A stretch of DNA of 64,000 bases from Gyrodactylus bullatarudis. Taxonomy: Eukaryota > Platyhelminthes > Monogenea > Gyrodactylidea > Gyrodactylidae. The notes beneath the pieces are model-generated. The model was not told the origin of the DNA. It made no database searches and worked only from the letters and a program-made list of their open reading frames with translations. The stretch lies in NCBI GenBank assembly GCA_012064415.1, contig SSNU01000313.1, forward strand, positions 255,848 through 319,847. The letters run 5' to 3'. Positions 33,263-45,585 of the stretch are shown here, in pieces; within the stretch, counting starts at the first letter, position 1; every line of letters begins with the position of its first letter. The position numbers were made by a program, and so were the translations under genes.

Positions 33263-33593
33263 ATGAAAATACTACTTGTTTTGATTCTACTTTTGAATTT
33301 ACATGGAAAGGTGAATCCGATTTCAAAGGTCTATATTTTCGAGAGTTGCCAAGATACACTTAGTATATCCAGATCTCTAAGAGGGAGATGCAAGTTTGAT
33401 AAAAAAGTAAATTCAAGTAAATGAAAAGTTATTTCAGTTGAACTTCACTTCAATCTATGGATGCAATCTCTATCGTTATCGATGTTTTCAAAAATTACCT
33501 AATTATTTTGAAACAGATTTTAGAAACTGGAAAAGACAAGAAATATATGAGGATAAACTAGCAAATACGGTTATAAAAATGATTAAATCTTAA
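33263..33593 (+). CDS. Candidate small secreted four-cysteine protein
   Basis: Exons 33263-33406 and 33438-33593, joined across a 31-nt GTAAAT..TTTCAG intron, give 99 aa in one frame; without splicing the frame stops at once. A signal peptide (MKILLVLILLLNLHG) precedes a region with four Cys spaced C-x13-C-x13-C-x6-C and a basic helical tail. Such small Cys-bridged proteins may be hormones, defence peptides or ligands; no family is recognised. The short intron length matches verified introns of neighbouring genes, which supports the model. Confidence 0.5.
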
Positions 33594-34194
33594 AGGGAAA
33601 AAAATCATTAGTTAATGATTAATTTATTGCAATTTCTGAATATAAACTTGGATAGAAAAATATTCTCTTGTCAGTATCTTATAAAGAAAATAAAAAATCT
33701 ACTGAAAACCTCCCATGATGGCCCATCATTGATGATGGGAATCTCAATGTATCATACAATATCTCAGATTATCTGAATCAGATACCAATTAATAAATACC
33801 ATAAATTTGGAATGAAAAAATTTCCTTGAAGAGCTTAATTAAATATTAACCAAACATTTTGGAATCCCAATCATCAAAACCAATTCTAAGATGGAGATCT
33901 TTGATCTCAGGTTTCCGAATTTTTGGACTCCAAAATCAGTCTGTAGTCGTAAAGAACACTCCTACATATCGATTAGGCTTATTCGAGGGAAATATTGATA
34001 GATAATATTAAGGTTGAAGAAATAAATTTTATATAGAAAATTATAAACGGGGAACTATTTGATGAATAAAATTTCTCAAAAAAAATTTGAATCAAAAATG
34101 ATCCCGAGTTTGTATTAAAACTTCAAAAATTAGATAATTAATTTTGTTATTTTAGAGTGTATAATTTCAAAATTTTGACATCACACTTATTAGA
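33594..34194. other. Intergenic with a small perfect hairpin
   Basis: CCCATCATTGATGATGGG near 33723-33740 is an 8-bp stem with a 2-nt loop. The remainder is AT-rich and carries the promoter of the downstream coiled-coil gene, with no clear TATA box. Confidence 0.4.
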
Positions 34195-37100
34195 ATGATT
34201 GTCGAAGCTTTGTGCTTTATCTCTATTGTTGTTGCTGTCTGTTCGGTTCTTTTTATGAAGTCTAAATCCTCACCTAATGTAGAACCTGTTTCCCTCGATC
34301 AACAAAAGAAAAAAACCAAACCTAAGGAAAGTAAACCGAAAGCAAAAACTGCGGCCGCTAAATCTCTCCCAGTACAACCTGTGAAAAAATCAAAAGAAAA
34401 TGCACCTAAAAAAGAGAATAAGAGTAGTAAAACTCCTGTCACTCCAGTTAAAGTTGAAACTTACCGAGAAAAATTAGAAAAAATTTCTACATTTGATGAA
34501 GAGTTTTCTGATTCTGATGAATGGCAAACTGTCGAGAAAAAGCCCAAAGTCAAGGTTGAGAAACCGCAAGAAAATCCTTCTCAAAGCCCTGAAAAATTGA
34601 AAAAGACCAAAAAAACTGAAAAAACCTCGAATGCAAAACCATCAAAGATTGAACTTGTCGAACCTGTTATTGCTCCAAAACAAAGTTATATTCAACAATC
34701 TTTCAAGTCTAATCCGTCTGTAAACATGTTTTCTATGGATGAAGTAGCAAATCTCCGCATGGAATTAGAAGTTTATCAAAAGAGTATGGCTGATACTGCT
34801 CGAGAATTAGATTCAGCTAAGAAAGAATGTCAACTATGGGAGAAGAAATATAACGCTCTTTCTTCTGGTAAAATCAACAGCACAAACCAAGAGAAATTGA
34901 AAGATGGCGATGTCAAAGAGAAACTGAAAAAGCTTCAAAATGCTCATGATAACCTACAATCAAAATTCATGGCCAAAGAATCTGAGTGTAGTGTAAGTGA
35001 TTTTAATTTTGTTACTCATTAAACTAGTCCTAATTAATTAAATTCTATTAGATTTTGAGAGAGCAGCTATCTGAATTTAATCACAAATTAAAGAATATAC
35101 AATCTTCTGATCACGCTAAAAAGAGTGCTATCGCTGATGCTGCTGATCCAATACTTATCGATACTCTTCAACAAGAAATTAATCGACTTGCGAAAGAAAA
35201 CGTCATTCTAACTCAAAGATATGAAGTAAGTTTTTGATATTTTGGCATATTTTTATTCATATTTTAATTTTCTTTTTAAATAAGCTCATTGAGTCAAAAA
35301 TTAAGACATCCAACATGCAAATGACAAATGGCACTGAAATCGGTCAAATGATGTCTCAGCCTAATAAATTTAACTCAAACCCCCCTAAGTCTCAATTGAA
35401 CGAGAAACAAAAAGAATTAGATGTAAGTGCCTAACCAAATTTTTCAATGTTGATTCTGTGTATTAACTTGTTGTGTTGTGTGTAATTATTCTATTTTAAC
35501 AAGAACTTTTTCTCCATGTTTTTCTCCTCATTATCATTATTATCATTTACCTTCTTTAATAGTGTTCAATTTTCCTTTTGGAAATAATTCTCTTTGTTTT
35601 TATGTCATTCTTACTCTCTCTGTACATCAATTTTTCTCTCTCTCTTTCTGATGTCAATTTTCTCTTTCCTATCTATTACAGTTACTGAATCAACGGCGCA
35701 GATTCTTTCGTAGTGACCAAAATCAGCGTCGCTTTTAATTTAAACTATGTGTGCCCAAGTGATATTATGTATATTATTAGCCACCATCACCAGTAATAAA
35801 AAATCATCATTTACAAAGTGTTCTTTGTTACTCGTAACAGACATCTTTTTCAAAAAATGAACCGCTTCTACTTTGCTATTTTTACAAAATTATTACTACC
35901 ATTACCATTAATTAATTAATTGTACAGAATCATGAATTGAATACACATTTTCTCATATTTATTTCAAACATTGTAATTAATATTTCATGAAAAAAAAACA
36001 AATTTTGATTAACAATGAACTTATGCTTATAATGAGGATGCCTCTTGAAGAATCAAAGACATTTCATTTTATTATCATTTATTGATTCATATTTGGTCTT
36101 CAAATCATTTTCATTTAGTGCATCGTAATACACAAGGCGCATAACTTTTCATCATTTTACTTTTTCAAAAATTTAATTCACATAATACTATCCTGATGAT
36201 TAAAAAGAACTAAAATTATTATCTTCTGTAATAACACAAAAAATTATTATTATTATATTAATAAATTTATTATTTTTTACACACATCATCACCTCTCATC
36301 ATTTTACTCAAGTCTCTCGAATCCTCCTTTGATCCCTATCACCTCTAAAAATACTCTTTGATGTTGTTACTTAAATATATATATATGATATGATACATTA
36401 ATTTAACTGAAATTTCATTTGATTTCAAATTAAGACTCGTAAATTACTACTTGGATTTTTGATCACCAAGGTGAAAAATTTAGTCAACATTTGACAGATG
36501 AAAAAACTCACTTTTCGATAATTAAAAGAAAATATTTCTCAATCTTATCCAATTTATAGTCTTGCTAGCATGGTAAAAGTGAGCAGGTTTCCCACAAAAT
36601 ATAAATCCTCATAAATAGTGAAAAAATACCTTTGAACTTACTATAGTTATTTTATTTTTCTTGAGGAATATCATAAATATAATCTCAAAAATGGAAAATA
36701 CTTCCTCTTCAATAAACTCTGATTCAGTGATCATCATCCCTCTCCCTTTACAGTTCATATCTGGTTCAGATAATGAGGAAGAAAGACTTATTGTCTTTTT
36801 TCCTCTCCTATGTTATTATAACCTAGAATCATCATCTTGAACAGGATGAATTGATTATTCATCTCCATGTGTGCATGCTAAACCCGTCCTCTATGCAAAC
36901 CGATTTCTTCCATCTTTTGCTATAATTCAACATGAGTGTACAAGTACGAGATCTTGCAGTGAACTTTACCCCCCTCTACTTTAACCAAGCACAACTTCTT
37001 TCTTTCCATCCACTTCTTTTTTTTCTGTGAATATACACCATCAAAATACATTATCATCCTCTTTACATGGATGGATTCTTGAGAAAATCAATGCAACCAT

Positions 37101-39943
37101 GATATGTGTAATACAAATTCTTGTAAAATAGAGAGGAGTACAAGGTAAAAAATAACCAATTGCTTTGTATTCAATACCATAGTTTCTTGCCTTTTTTCCT
37201 TCTTCAATCTGTGTGTGCATATTTCTTTGTCCCTGTACACAAATACAAAAAGAATAATCCTCTAACATGGCTGATTAGGTCAGAATAGAGAAAGAAGACA
37301 AAGAAAAATAGCCTATTTCCTTCTCAAAAGGTTTATCTCAATTATACCTACTAAAGCTGTAATTCCCAAGCTCGTGAAGAAGAAAAACACCAGAAAAAAT
37401 TTTTTCATGTTCTTGTGCCTTTCTGAGTTTCAATGTTGAAAAATTTCCTTTAACTACTTCTCTGATCAACCGTAACTTGACAGGAGTCTCGCATCTTTTG
37501 AATAAATTAATCAAGTGCATAATAATTTTAATAATTCTCATTATCTAAAAGAATAATGATATATACAGTTGTCGCCAAAACCATTTCATGCTACCCATTT
37601 TTTAAAAAAACCTCTTTTTTGAGAGAACCAATGAAATTCGATCAAATTTTCAACAAAGATATTCATTATTATAAAATTCTCTACACATTTCATTGATTGA
37701 TGATGATTTATAAAAATGAGAGTCTAGTTTAGATTTTTATTAAAATATCAAGCTTTCCTTTACCCTAAAAAACCTGAATGTTCATCTCACAGATTAGATA
37801 TATTTTTCAACTCGAGATAACCATTTATACTTTACAATTCAAGAAAATCTGAGAGCATTTAAATTTTGAATAGGCAAATATTTCAAATTTGCTCCTGATT
37901 GATTCTTGAATAATTTAGAATGTCACTCCCCCCGTCATTTCAGAATAATTATTATAATATTCTTCCTTGTGAGAGTTGTATACACATTTCCCATCTATTC
38001 AATTTATTGACAGTTTGTCACATAAATGCAAAAAATTTAAATCACTACACCTCAATGGATGATCACATCTATAAGCTCGGGATCATTGTTATTTCTTAAA
38101 ACTCATTGATGAAATTTTCCTCTTTTCTACTCCTCTAATCAGACTTATTTTCACTGGAGAATTTCTTGGATATTCGCCTCATGTCTGATTAGACTTTATT
38201 CTATCGACAAAATTCTGACTCATTCTGTTCCTCCTCCTAATAATACAATTAGCATCAACTTAAATCATGATAATACAACCAAGTATTTACCATGATTATT
38301 ATGAACTTTTTACTCATCTATCTCTATTTAAATGACCTAAATATATTCATTAGAGAATATGAGTGCTTTCTTTTTATATAGATAACATACCAAAACTTTC
38401 ATGTTCTTTCACCAGTCAGGATGTAAAACATTGTATTTCTGTTTATCTGACCTGACATGGCATACTGTATTTATCCAAATTTCTCTTTATCTCTATATTA
38501 CGTTAAGAAATATCAACATCATCTAGTATTTTGATATGTAGAACGTATACGTATGCTTCCTGTGGTATATAGAGTTGATCTTTATGTTGTTTCTGCAATG
38601 GCTTCTTCTGAAAATTCCATTCCATACATTTATCATACATTTCAGAGAATTCATTAATGAATCCACAGTAAACGTACACTCTATGTATTGTACATGTATT
38701 GAACATTAGATATTTCAGTACATATTATTACCCTGACATAACATTAGCATTAGTTATTATCATCATCATCCATTAGATCTTCTATTGTTTCTAGTCTAAT
38801 ATAATGTGTGTAATACACAGTGTGTGTGTGTACTATACTATGCAAAATATGAATGTATTTTTTATTATTTCCGAAATTCTCTCTATTGATCTAAAGAGCA
38901 AAAATATTTTGATTTATACAATCATCTGAAGATTAATGATAAACATATTTTTGTAATCACACATAAATAATATCGTTTAAATAGTTGGAATAATAATAAT
39001 AATAATCATGATCTAATGTACATTGTATGTATGAGAATGAAACTTGAAAAAAGATTTTATTGATTCACAAGAGAAATTATATAAACCCTACAGATATAAT
39101 ACCAACCATTCATTCATACATGTACACAATGTACACTACACATACAGCTATAGGAATTGATATCCTGTATCTATAGAAATATTGAACTGAAATTTAGTTT
39201 TTACAGACAGATGCCTTGTACTTATCTTGATTATAAATCATAATCATAAAATGATTAAAGAAAGAGATCTGACTAATTCATTACAAGTGCACTTTCACAA
39301 TGGAAAAACTTGTCCTTTCTCATTTCAATAAAAAATAAGACTTTTCTCTTCATGATTCACATTCTCACGGAATAGAACAATCGACTTTTAGGATCAGATA
39401 ATGAACATAACGCATGTCCTTCAAGTTTGTGTGTGGCATTATTATGTATAGTATACCTGAAATAATAACTAATATATTCTAATAGCCTTTACCTTTTACC
39501 TTTTTTAACCATGCTAGTGATTGTAATAACAGGTACATTATCAAAATAAAATTTAACCTAACGGCTCTCTCCCATGATTCTCATATTGTGTAATATTTTA
39601 CTTTCATCTGCAATCTGTTAACTTATTTAATGAAGCACAATAGGCTAGAATTAAAAAAAGACTAATTCTTAAATTCTTCATATATATATATCCCTGTGTA
39701 AATCCTGTTATAGAAATTATTTGATTAGTTTACCTCTTCAATTTCATTTCAACGTTCGCTAATAATCCTTTCCCATTCGTTAAGGAACTCAAGATCTCCA
39801 ACGAGAAGAAAGATAAGGAACTGACATCGTTGAAGGAAAAATTGGAAAGTCTAGTCAAAAAGAATGTTGAGCTGCAAAAGTCGATAAATAACCTCAACCA
39901 GGCCAAACAAAGTCACGAGAGTAATATAGAGAAGAAAAAGCAA
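34195..39943 (+). CDS. ER-anchored lysine-rich coiled-coil protein (kinectin/p180-like)
   Basis: Exons 34195-34992, 35052-35225, 35285-35422 and then either 35682-35738 (short form, stop included) or 39785-39943 (long form), all in phase 0. The short form is 388 aa. The N-terminus is a single hydrophobic anchor (about residues 1-20, MIVEALCFISIVVAVCSVLF), followed by about 100 residues rich in Lys, Pro and Ser, an acidic motif (FSDSDEWQTVEKK), and heptad-rich coiled coils. This order resembles RRBP1/p180 and kinectin, which anchor to the rough ER and bind ribosomes or kinesin, though no diagnostic motif proves the family. The long form ends at a GTAAGC donor; a possible last exon lies at 40689-40754. 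Its precise function is uncertain. Confidence 0.75.
35682..35799 (+). terminator. Alternative terminal exon with polyadenylation signal
   Basis: After an acceptor (CTATTACAG) the exon encodes LLNQRRRFFRSDQNQRRF and a TAA at 35736-35738. AATAAA follows near 35794. The 4.3-kb intron continues beyond it to the next in-phase exon at 39785, so two mRNA 3' ends are predicted. Confidence 0.6.
35800..39784. other. Long intron of the coiled-coil gene
   Basis: Nearly 4 kb without recognisable exons on either strand. It holds simple sequence (TATATATA near 36378, GTGTGTGTGTG near 38820, TATATATATA near 39680) and no clear mobile element. Minus-strand frames at 37041-37541 and 38503-38706 show no family motif. 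Confidence 0.5.
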
Positions 39944-42518
39944 GTAAGCCAAGAAAAGTTTATAAAATATGGGATTGTAACAAATAATCCAGGTTCATCG
40001 GTTACTTGAAGGAGATTTTCAAAAACTCTTTTGATGTGTAAACTCTTACTTCGATAAAAATTACTAATGATTCTATCGCTAAAATTGATATAGAGTTGGG
40101 AATCTATGATTCTTACAGAAATCTTAATTTTATTAATCCAGAGTTTGTATAATATAATTTATATTACAGTAATCGAGCAAATAGCGATTACTTCCACAGA
40201 AAGACAAGTTTTCATCAAAATTTATTTATGCCGATCAATCAGATTTTGACCTATGATTTTTATTTTTGATTGAAGATAATTTTATCTCTTTCTTACTATT
40301 AATAAAATAAAAATAATTTTCGGTAGATAAGATATGTCATGAAAGCTTTATTCAACCTCTCAATCTTTATACTTTGCTCTGTTGTAACTTTTATTAAACA
40401 AAACTCAAGTTTAATGAAAAATTAATCATCCCCAAGTGTAAAACTTGATATTGTTTCTTACGAGTTAAATATTCACGTGAATTTTCATAAACGTCCGAAA
40501 ATCCTCTCAAGTTCATAATTCAAAAATTGGAAGAGAATGTATTAAATCACTAAAGGCACATTTCTCAAAGGATCATCAGTAGTGTCACTTTAAAAATGAT
40601 AAAATTTTAAAAGTCAATGAATATAATAATTTACGAATTCTCATTGTAAGCTGAAAAAAATACCAAAACTCTCCAATAAATAGCAGAGATGGAGAGAAAA
40701 GTGAAAAAGGTCACATCGGCCAGGGAAAGACACAGCTGTTACAAGACATCTTAATATTTAATGAAGAATTAGAGGATTAGAAGACTAGTGAATATGTATA
40801 GATATAAAGCTTTCATTTCACTGGATCTCGTCAGACTCTTACACTGACTTGATATTTATAAATAATAATAATACAGTAATAGAACCGTCTGATTGGTTAT
40901 TCATATTCAACATGTTTTACTATCATTATAATTAGTTTTAAACTGAGTTCTCATATAAAGATCTCTATTCCAGCTGATACTAATCAGTAGAGAAAGAAAG
41001 ATATTTCAAAAAATTCCAATAGATTCTCTATGCTCCATAATCGCCGTTTTCGAGAAATAATTTAAAACCTCTGATATGCATAAATCTTTTTCCTAAATTG
41101 ACCGGATTTTTCAAGGTGTATTCAGAATAGCAATATTAAAAATTTGACGTGAAACTTTGATTTAAAAAGATCATAGTCTGTCCAATAATTCAAAATTATT
41201 CATTTCTCGTAGTAAAATTCCATAAAAAATTCAGGGTAAAAATTTGAAAGTTTGACATCTTCAATACGAAATTTTCTTCTTATCTTATTTTGTATCAAAT
41301 GTAAGCATAATAGAAAAAAAAATAGAATATCATGCCTCAACCTACTAATCAGTGTACTAAAAAGCTTCAATTCTGAATTATCTGAGACTTTAAATCCTCT
41401 ATATGTGTCCATATTCAGAGTATAATAATAATAATAATAACTGGTACTTACCAGGCAAAGAATATTTCTTTAATTTTTTCGTATTCTAATTATTTTGATG
41501 GATATCCACACTGATGAATTGTATTGAAATGAAAAGAAGTATTATATCAAAGTACATTCGCTCATCTTCTGTAACTTGGAAGCAATCATTCATGTTAATG
41601 ATAACTATTGATCTCATTTGTACCTTCTTTATTGAAGATTTATAGAATTATAAGTTTTACTCTGATTGATAAGTTATTCTGTATTTTATCAAGTTCTCAC
41701 AAAGAACTCATAATCGAATAATAGAATACACAAGTTACACACACTAACGCCCGAAAATTAAATTTTATTTGCTCAAGAATGAAGGAAGAAAATAATTACA
41801 AAACATTCATAAACCCCTACTACTGATATGAAAAAATTTCACTCCTTAATAACTATCGAAATAGATTTCTTCTCAAAGAACCTATTAAACAGAAATAAGA
41901 TCGATCAAAGGTAAGTTTAATTACCTAGGTAGTCTTTCTTAATCTAAGTTTGCATTTTAATGTAGTTTTTAAGAAAATTATCTTTTCAGAATAGCATTGA
42001 CATTTTTCAAGTTTCTTGTTGAAGAGATTTCCTGATTCAAAAGTAGGGCAAGATCGAAACTTTGATTAATCAATTTTTATTTACATCTAAACCTGAAAAA
42101 CGGTCAAGATATCCTGGAAGTCGAAATTTTTAAAATCATTCTTTCAATTGGGATTATTCAATTCTGATCAGCTCATCAAGTTTGAGAATGATTTTCGAAA
42201 TTTTTTATTTATTACTATTTTTTTCTACTTACAGTTTAGTTCAAGAAACTAATACCGTTACTTAATTTCTTAATGGGCACCCATTTTGGGCTGTTCCCTC
42301 CGACAGTGTTCGAATATTAAATTAGTCTCATCTAAGAAAAAACCCGCATGAAAATTAAATTTCTACAGTTGATTCGAGTAAAATTTTTCTAAAATTAGTT
42401 AGTTTCAAAAAAAGAATTGACTTTTTGAGCCGGTACAAAGAAATTCAATGCAATTTAAGACAAAAGATTAGTATTTTGTTGATAATTACCCAATAATTGA
42501 ATCTAAATTGGTTATTAC
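39944..42518. other. Intron or intergenic stretch with dispersed repeats
   Basis: A possible terminal exon at 40689-40754 (ERKVKKVTSARERHSCYKTS) has an AG acceptor and the right phase, but low confidence. AATTGATATAGAGTTGGGAA near 40085 resembles the tip of the foldback element at 47.1-47.8 kb. The 41030-41260 repeat is listed separately. A TAA-repeat lies at 41422-41440. Confidence 0.4.
41030..41260 (-). repeat. Dispersed repeat, copy of 46762-46990
   Basis: Read on the minus strand this segment gives GATGTCAAACTTTCAAATTT, TTTTACTACGAGAAATGA, TTTTGAATTATTGGACA, TTTCACGTCAAATTT and TTCTGAATACACC in the same order as the plus strand at 46762-46990. Similarity covers over 200 bp. The repeat class is unknown. 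Confidence 0.7.
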
Positions 42519-43894
42519 TTCCTATGAGACCAATTCTAGATATGTCTGCATGCCCCCAACACAATCTAGCCAGATGGTTGTTGGACGTCCTCAAGCCAGT
42601 TCATGAATGCTTCAAAACTTGTATGTTGTTAAAGATGTATTCGAATTTGTTGAAAAGATAAAGAATTATAACATCGGATCAAACAAGATGGTATTATTTG
42701 ATATAACCACATTGTTCCCAAATATTCCCATTGAAGAAACCCTAGATATAATTGGCTCATATGTTAACAACAATAGAAATGACTTCAAATTGGACGGGGA
42801 AGAAATTGTTGAAATTCTGAGAATATGCTGTACAGAAATCCCTTCATCATTCCAAAACGAAGTCTACTTCCAAAAAGATGGGATAGCAATGGGATCCCCA
42901 CTAAGTCCTATACTAGCTGACATTTTTCTTGGTTTCTTGGAAAAAAACAGGATGAATGACATCATCGACAGGTACACTGATGTATACATCAGATATGTTG
43001 ATGATACCTTTATCATAATGAAACAAAATGCGTCTATTACAGACTTCTACAGAGAGATGAATTTAATTCACCAAAACATCAATTTCACTAAAGAGGATGA
43101 AATAGATAACACATTGAGTTTCTTAGATGTGAAGCTTACCAGAAAACCTGATGGAACTATAAAAAGAAACATGCACCACAAAAAATCAGATACAGGTAAA
43201 TACCTCCATTTTGAGAGTTTCTGTCCAAAAAGTTACAAATCAGGCTTGATAGTAGGCTTAATCAAGAGAACCAAAAGAATTGTTAGCGAGGAGGAATTCT
43301 TGAATGAGATAGATGAAATAAAATTGAGATTGAAAGAGAATGGATACCCAGACAATTTTGTTCGAAAATACATAGAAAAAGCTTTGGAGGACGAAGCAAT
43401 CAATCAACCCGAAATACAGGAGGAACAAAATGAATCGACTATCCAAATCTACGTCAAACTCACATTCAAAGGAGATGGTTTTAGCCACAATTTGAGAAGA
43501 AAGTTGAACACACTAGTAAATGAAAATTATAACGATATACAGTTGAAGGTTGTATTCAGCACAACTCGTCTGTTCAAATTTCAACTCAAAGATAAACTTG
43601 AACCAAAAGAGCAGTCAAATCTCATCTATTGTTTTCAAGCTACATGTGGTGCCAAGTATATAGGAAGAACCGAAAGAAGACTTGCTATCAGAATACAAGA
43701 AAACCTCAACAGAAAGAGTTCTTCTATAAAAAGGCTAATGAAGAAAATTTCAAAATTTTATTCAAATGCCCAGATGACAAGCAGATGCATCTTAAAATTC
43801 GGGAAAAGTTCTTTATCATGAATGAAGATCCCAATTTATGCATACAAATAACCATCTACATGACTTGCAACTATCTTGGCCCAATTGATTTTTA
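42519..43894 (+). pseudogene. Penelope-like retroelement, truncated and frameshifted
   Basis: RPILDMSACPQHNLARWLLD begins the readable part. The reverse transcriptase domain has FDITTLFPNIPIEETL, GIAMGSPLSPILAD and IRYVDDTF (catalytic YVDD). The C-terminal GIY-YIG endonuclease has LIYCFQATCGAKYIGRTERR. Frameshifts near 42605 and near 43745 separate the main frame from its ends (the tail KILFKCPDDKQMHLKIREKF is in another frame). Penelope-like elements use an endonuclease of this type for target-primed insertion; this copy is dead. Confidence 0.9.
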
Positions 43895-44361
43895 ATTTTT
43901 CTTCTCTATACTTGAAAAAATCAAGAATGGAGAAGTTTTTTGGTTTTTCATCAATTGGAAGTTTTTCTACACAGCTTTACAATTTCATTAAGAATTTTTC
44001 ATTATAATTTGTGATTCCATAAACTTTAATCAGACCAGGATAAGAGATTGATAAGACCTGGCGAAATACGTATTTCTCTTCAATCAAGTTCTTTTTAAAA
44101 ACATCCAATTATGAATTTCTCCATGGGTTATTCGGACGTATATGTAAGTATACGTAATTATTTAATTCGAAAAAATCAAACTATTCTCAAATTGATTCAT
44201 CTGATTTATTCGTTGTAAAATAATGGCGTATGAGAGTGGATTTGATATAACATAAAAATTTTTTTTTACATCTGAAAAATATAAATGAACTTTGCATAAG
44301 TGATCACTTTGATGGATTCATTCCCAAGAATTAAAACCTTTAGTAACATTAAAGTCTCTTT
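43895..44361. other. Intergenic, no gene seen
   Basis: AT-rich sequence after the Penelope-like copy. No coding or repeat structure was recognised. AAAGTCTCTTT at 44351-44361 may be a target duplication of the following element. Confidence 0.4.
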
Positions 44362-44484
44362 GGGTTATATATTTTTGTTTTAAATATGTGTTATTAGGGG
44401 TTTTTAGTGACTAGGGATAAGTGCCTAAGTCTTTTGGTATCTCTAATTGGATGCGGAGAAGTGACACATCTTGGGTTAGAGAGC

Positions 44485-44560
44485 GTGCATCTAATTTATA
44501 ATCTAGTGGTCTAAGCGTTGAACTTTCAATGCTCATGACCCTGGTTCGATTCTCGGCTGC
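44485..44560 (+). other. tRNA-derived region (SINE-like, not a functional tRNA)
   Basis: AGTGGTCTAAGCG resembles a tRNA D-arm and box A, GGTTCGATTCT is a good box B, and the boxes are about 39 nt apart as in tRNA promoters. The GCGTTGA/TCAATGC pair could form an anticodon stem, but the acceptor stem and loop sizes do not fit a real tRNA. It may be an RNA polymerase III promoter of the surrounding element. Confidence 0.5.
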
Positions 44561-44603
44561 GGTATACTGAAGAGTCTCATTAAGGACGAAACGCATCTAT
44601 ACC
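44561..44603 (+). ncRNA. Hammerhead ribozyme motif (minimal, type I)
   Basis: In order: GGTATA (stem I strand), CTGAAGA (core CUGANGA, 44567-44573), GTCT / GGAC stem II with a six-base loop, GAAAC (44588-44592), GCATC (cleavage triplet ATC) and TATACC, which pairs perfectly with GGTATA. Hammerheads with a very short stem III are known from Penelope-like elements and retrozymes. The stem III position is A here where the copy at 28265 has GCGTC, which may weaken it. Activity is not shown. Confidence 0.65.
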
Positions 44604-44711
44604 AGGTATAGTATACCTGCCATAAATGTATCTCTAAGGCAAGACGTGTGACTTCTCCGCATCCAATTAGAGATACCAAAAGACACAAGCACTTATCTAT
44701 CGTCACCAAAA

Positions 44712-45585
44712 CCCACTAAAAAGTCTCTTTTTATAATCTGGTTAACGAGATCAAAATTTTTATGATTTAGATTGTTTGGTAGCGTGATTTTCGTTAATTG
44801 ATTAATATTTTTATGACTTTCTTTATAAATATGCAAAGTTTTATTTATTGTAAAGGCAATAAAGTTTATTTCAACGATCAGGTGACACAAATCGTATTAG
44901 GTCAAAGTGACTGATGATAGAAATTTTAAAATTCATTTTTAAATTTTATTCAAATTCTACGTTCATTGAGAAGAAATGATCTCAAATTGGGATAATTCCA
45001 AATTTTCCAGCCTCAATCTTATTTTGAAGATAAATGGAAACTATGCATTTTCCCGACTATTTTTTCGATGGATTTTCTTACAAGAAAAGACAAAATTAAG
45101 ATTTTTGAACTGTTTTTGCAGCATTTTGAATAAAAATAGAGTCCATGTTGAAAGGAATTCCTAGAAAATTAGGTAAATTTTGATGATTTTAGGGAAAATT
45201 AGATTTTTGTATATCAGAACATGAAAAAATCAATTTCTGATTAAGGCATGGTATATTGTTCGGGGATTACCCTATATATATACAAATTTGTAATTTGTAA
45301 TCTGAATTGAATAAGAAACTTTTGTCAATATTTGAATTGTGAGCCGTTTGTCTTTGTCTAATTATCGATCCGAGTTGGTTATTATTGAGAAATGAGAAAG
45401 CCAGGCTAGAAAAAAACATTACTACCACTCCCCTCTGATTGATTCATTGTCATTTGCAAAATTGATTGAACAAAAAGCTCAAAGGATCAAAGTTCAAAAT
45501 CCATCCATCCAACATCCATATTACAGTAGTATTAGTCTTCTATTTTCTTTGGAGAATAAAAGTAGTTCGTTCTCTATGTAACACA
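44712..45585. other. Spacer before the unrecognised gene
   Basis: AT-rich sequence with no exon recognised. The segment ATTTTAGGGAAAATTAGA..TATATCAGAACA near 45185-45225 resembles part of the dispersed repeat at 46945-46985. The promoter of the next gene should lie here. Confidence 0.4.

Larger units (their letters stand above)
44397..44711. mobile_element. Inverted-repeat element with tRNA-like and ribozyme parts
   Basis: The left arm (GATAAGTGC, then GTCTTTTGGTATCTCTAATT, GGATGCGGAGAAGT; 44415-44463) and the reverse complement of the right arm (44649-44697) match at about 43 of 47 positions. Weaker similarity continues outward to GGGGTTTTT and AAAACCC. The core contains a tRNA-like region with box B (GGTTCGATTCT, 44543) and a hammerhead motif. 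AAAGTCTCTTT at 44351-44361 recurs at 44721-44731 and may be a target duplication of a slightly larger unit. It has no protein-coding capacity. Confidence 0.75.

Noticed and set aside
33700..33745. Bacterial-style terminator or CRISPR-like repeat at the small hairpin
   Set aside because: A single short palindrome in an animal genome; no array and no T-tract context.
43258..43488. Minus-strand frame within the Penelope-like copy
   Set aside because: Antisense shadow of the reverse transcriptase region.
44485..44560. Functional tRNA gene
   Set aside because: Box A and box B are present, but the acceptor stem and standard loop sizes are not, and it lies inside an inverted-repeat element.
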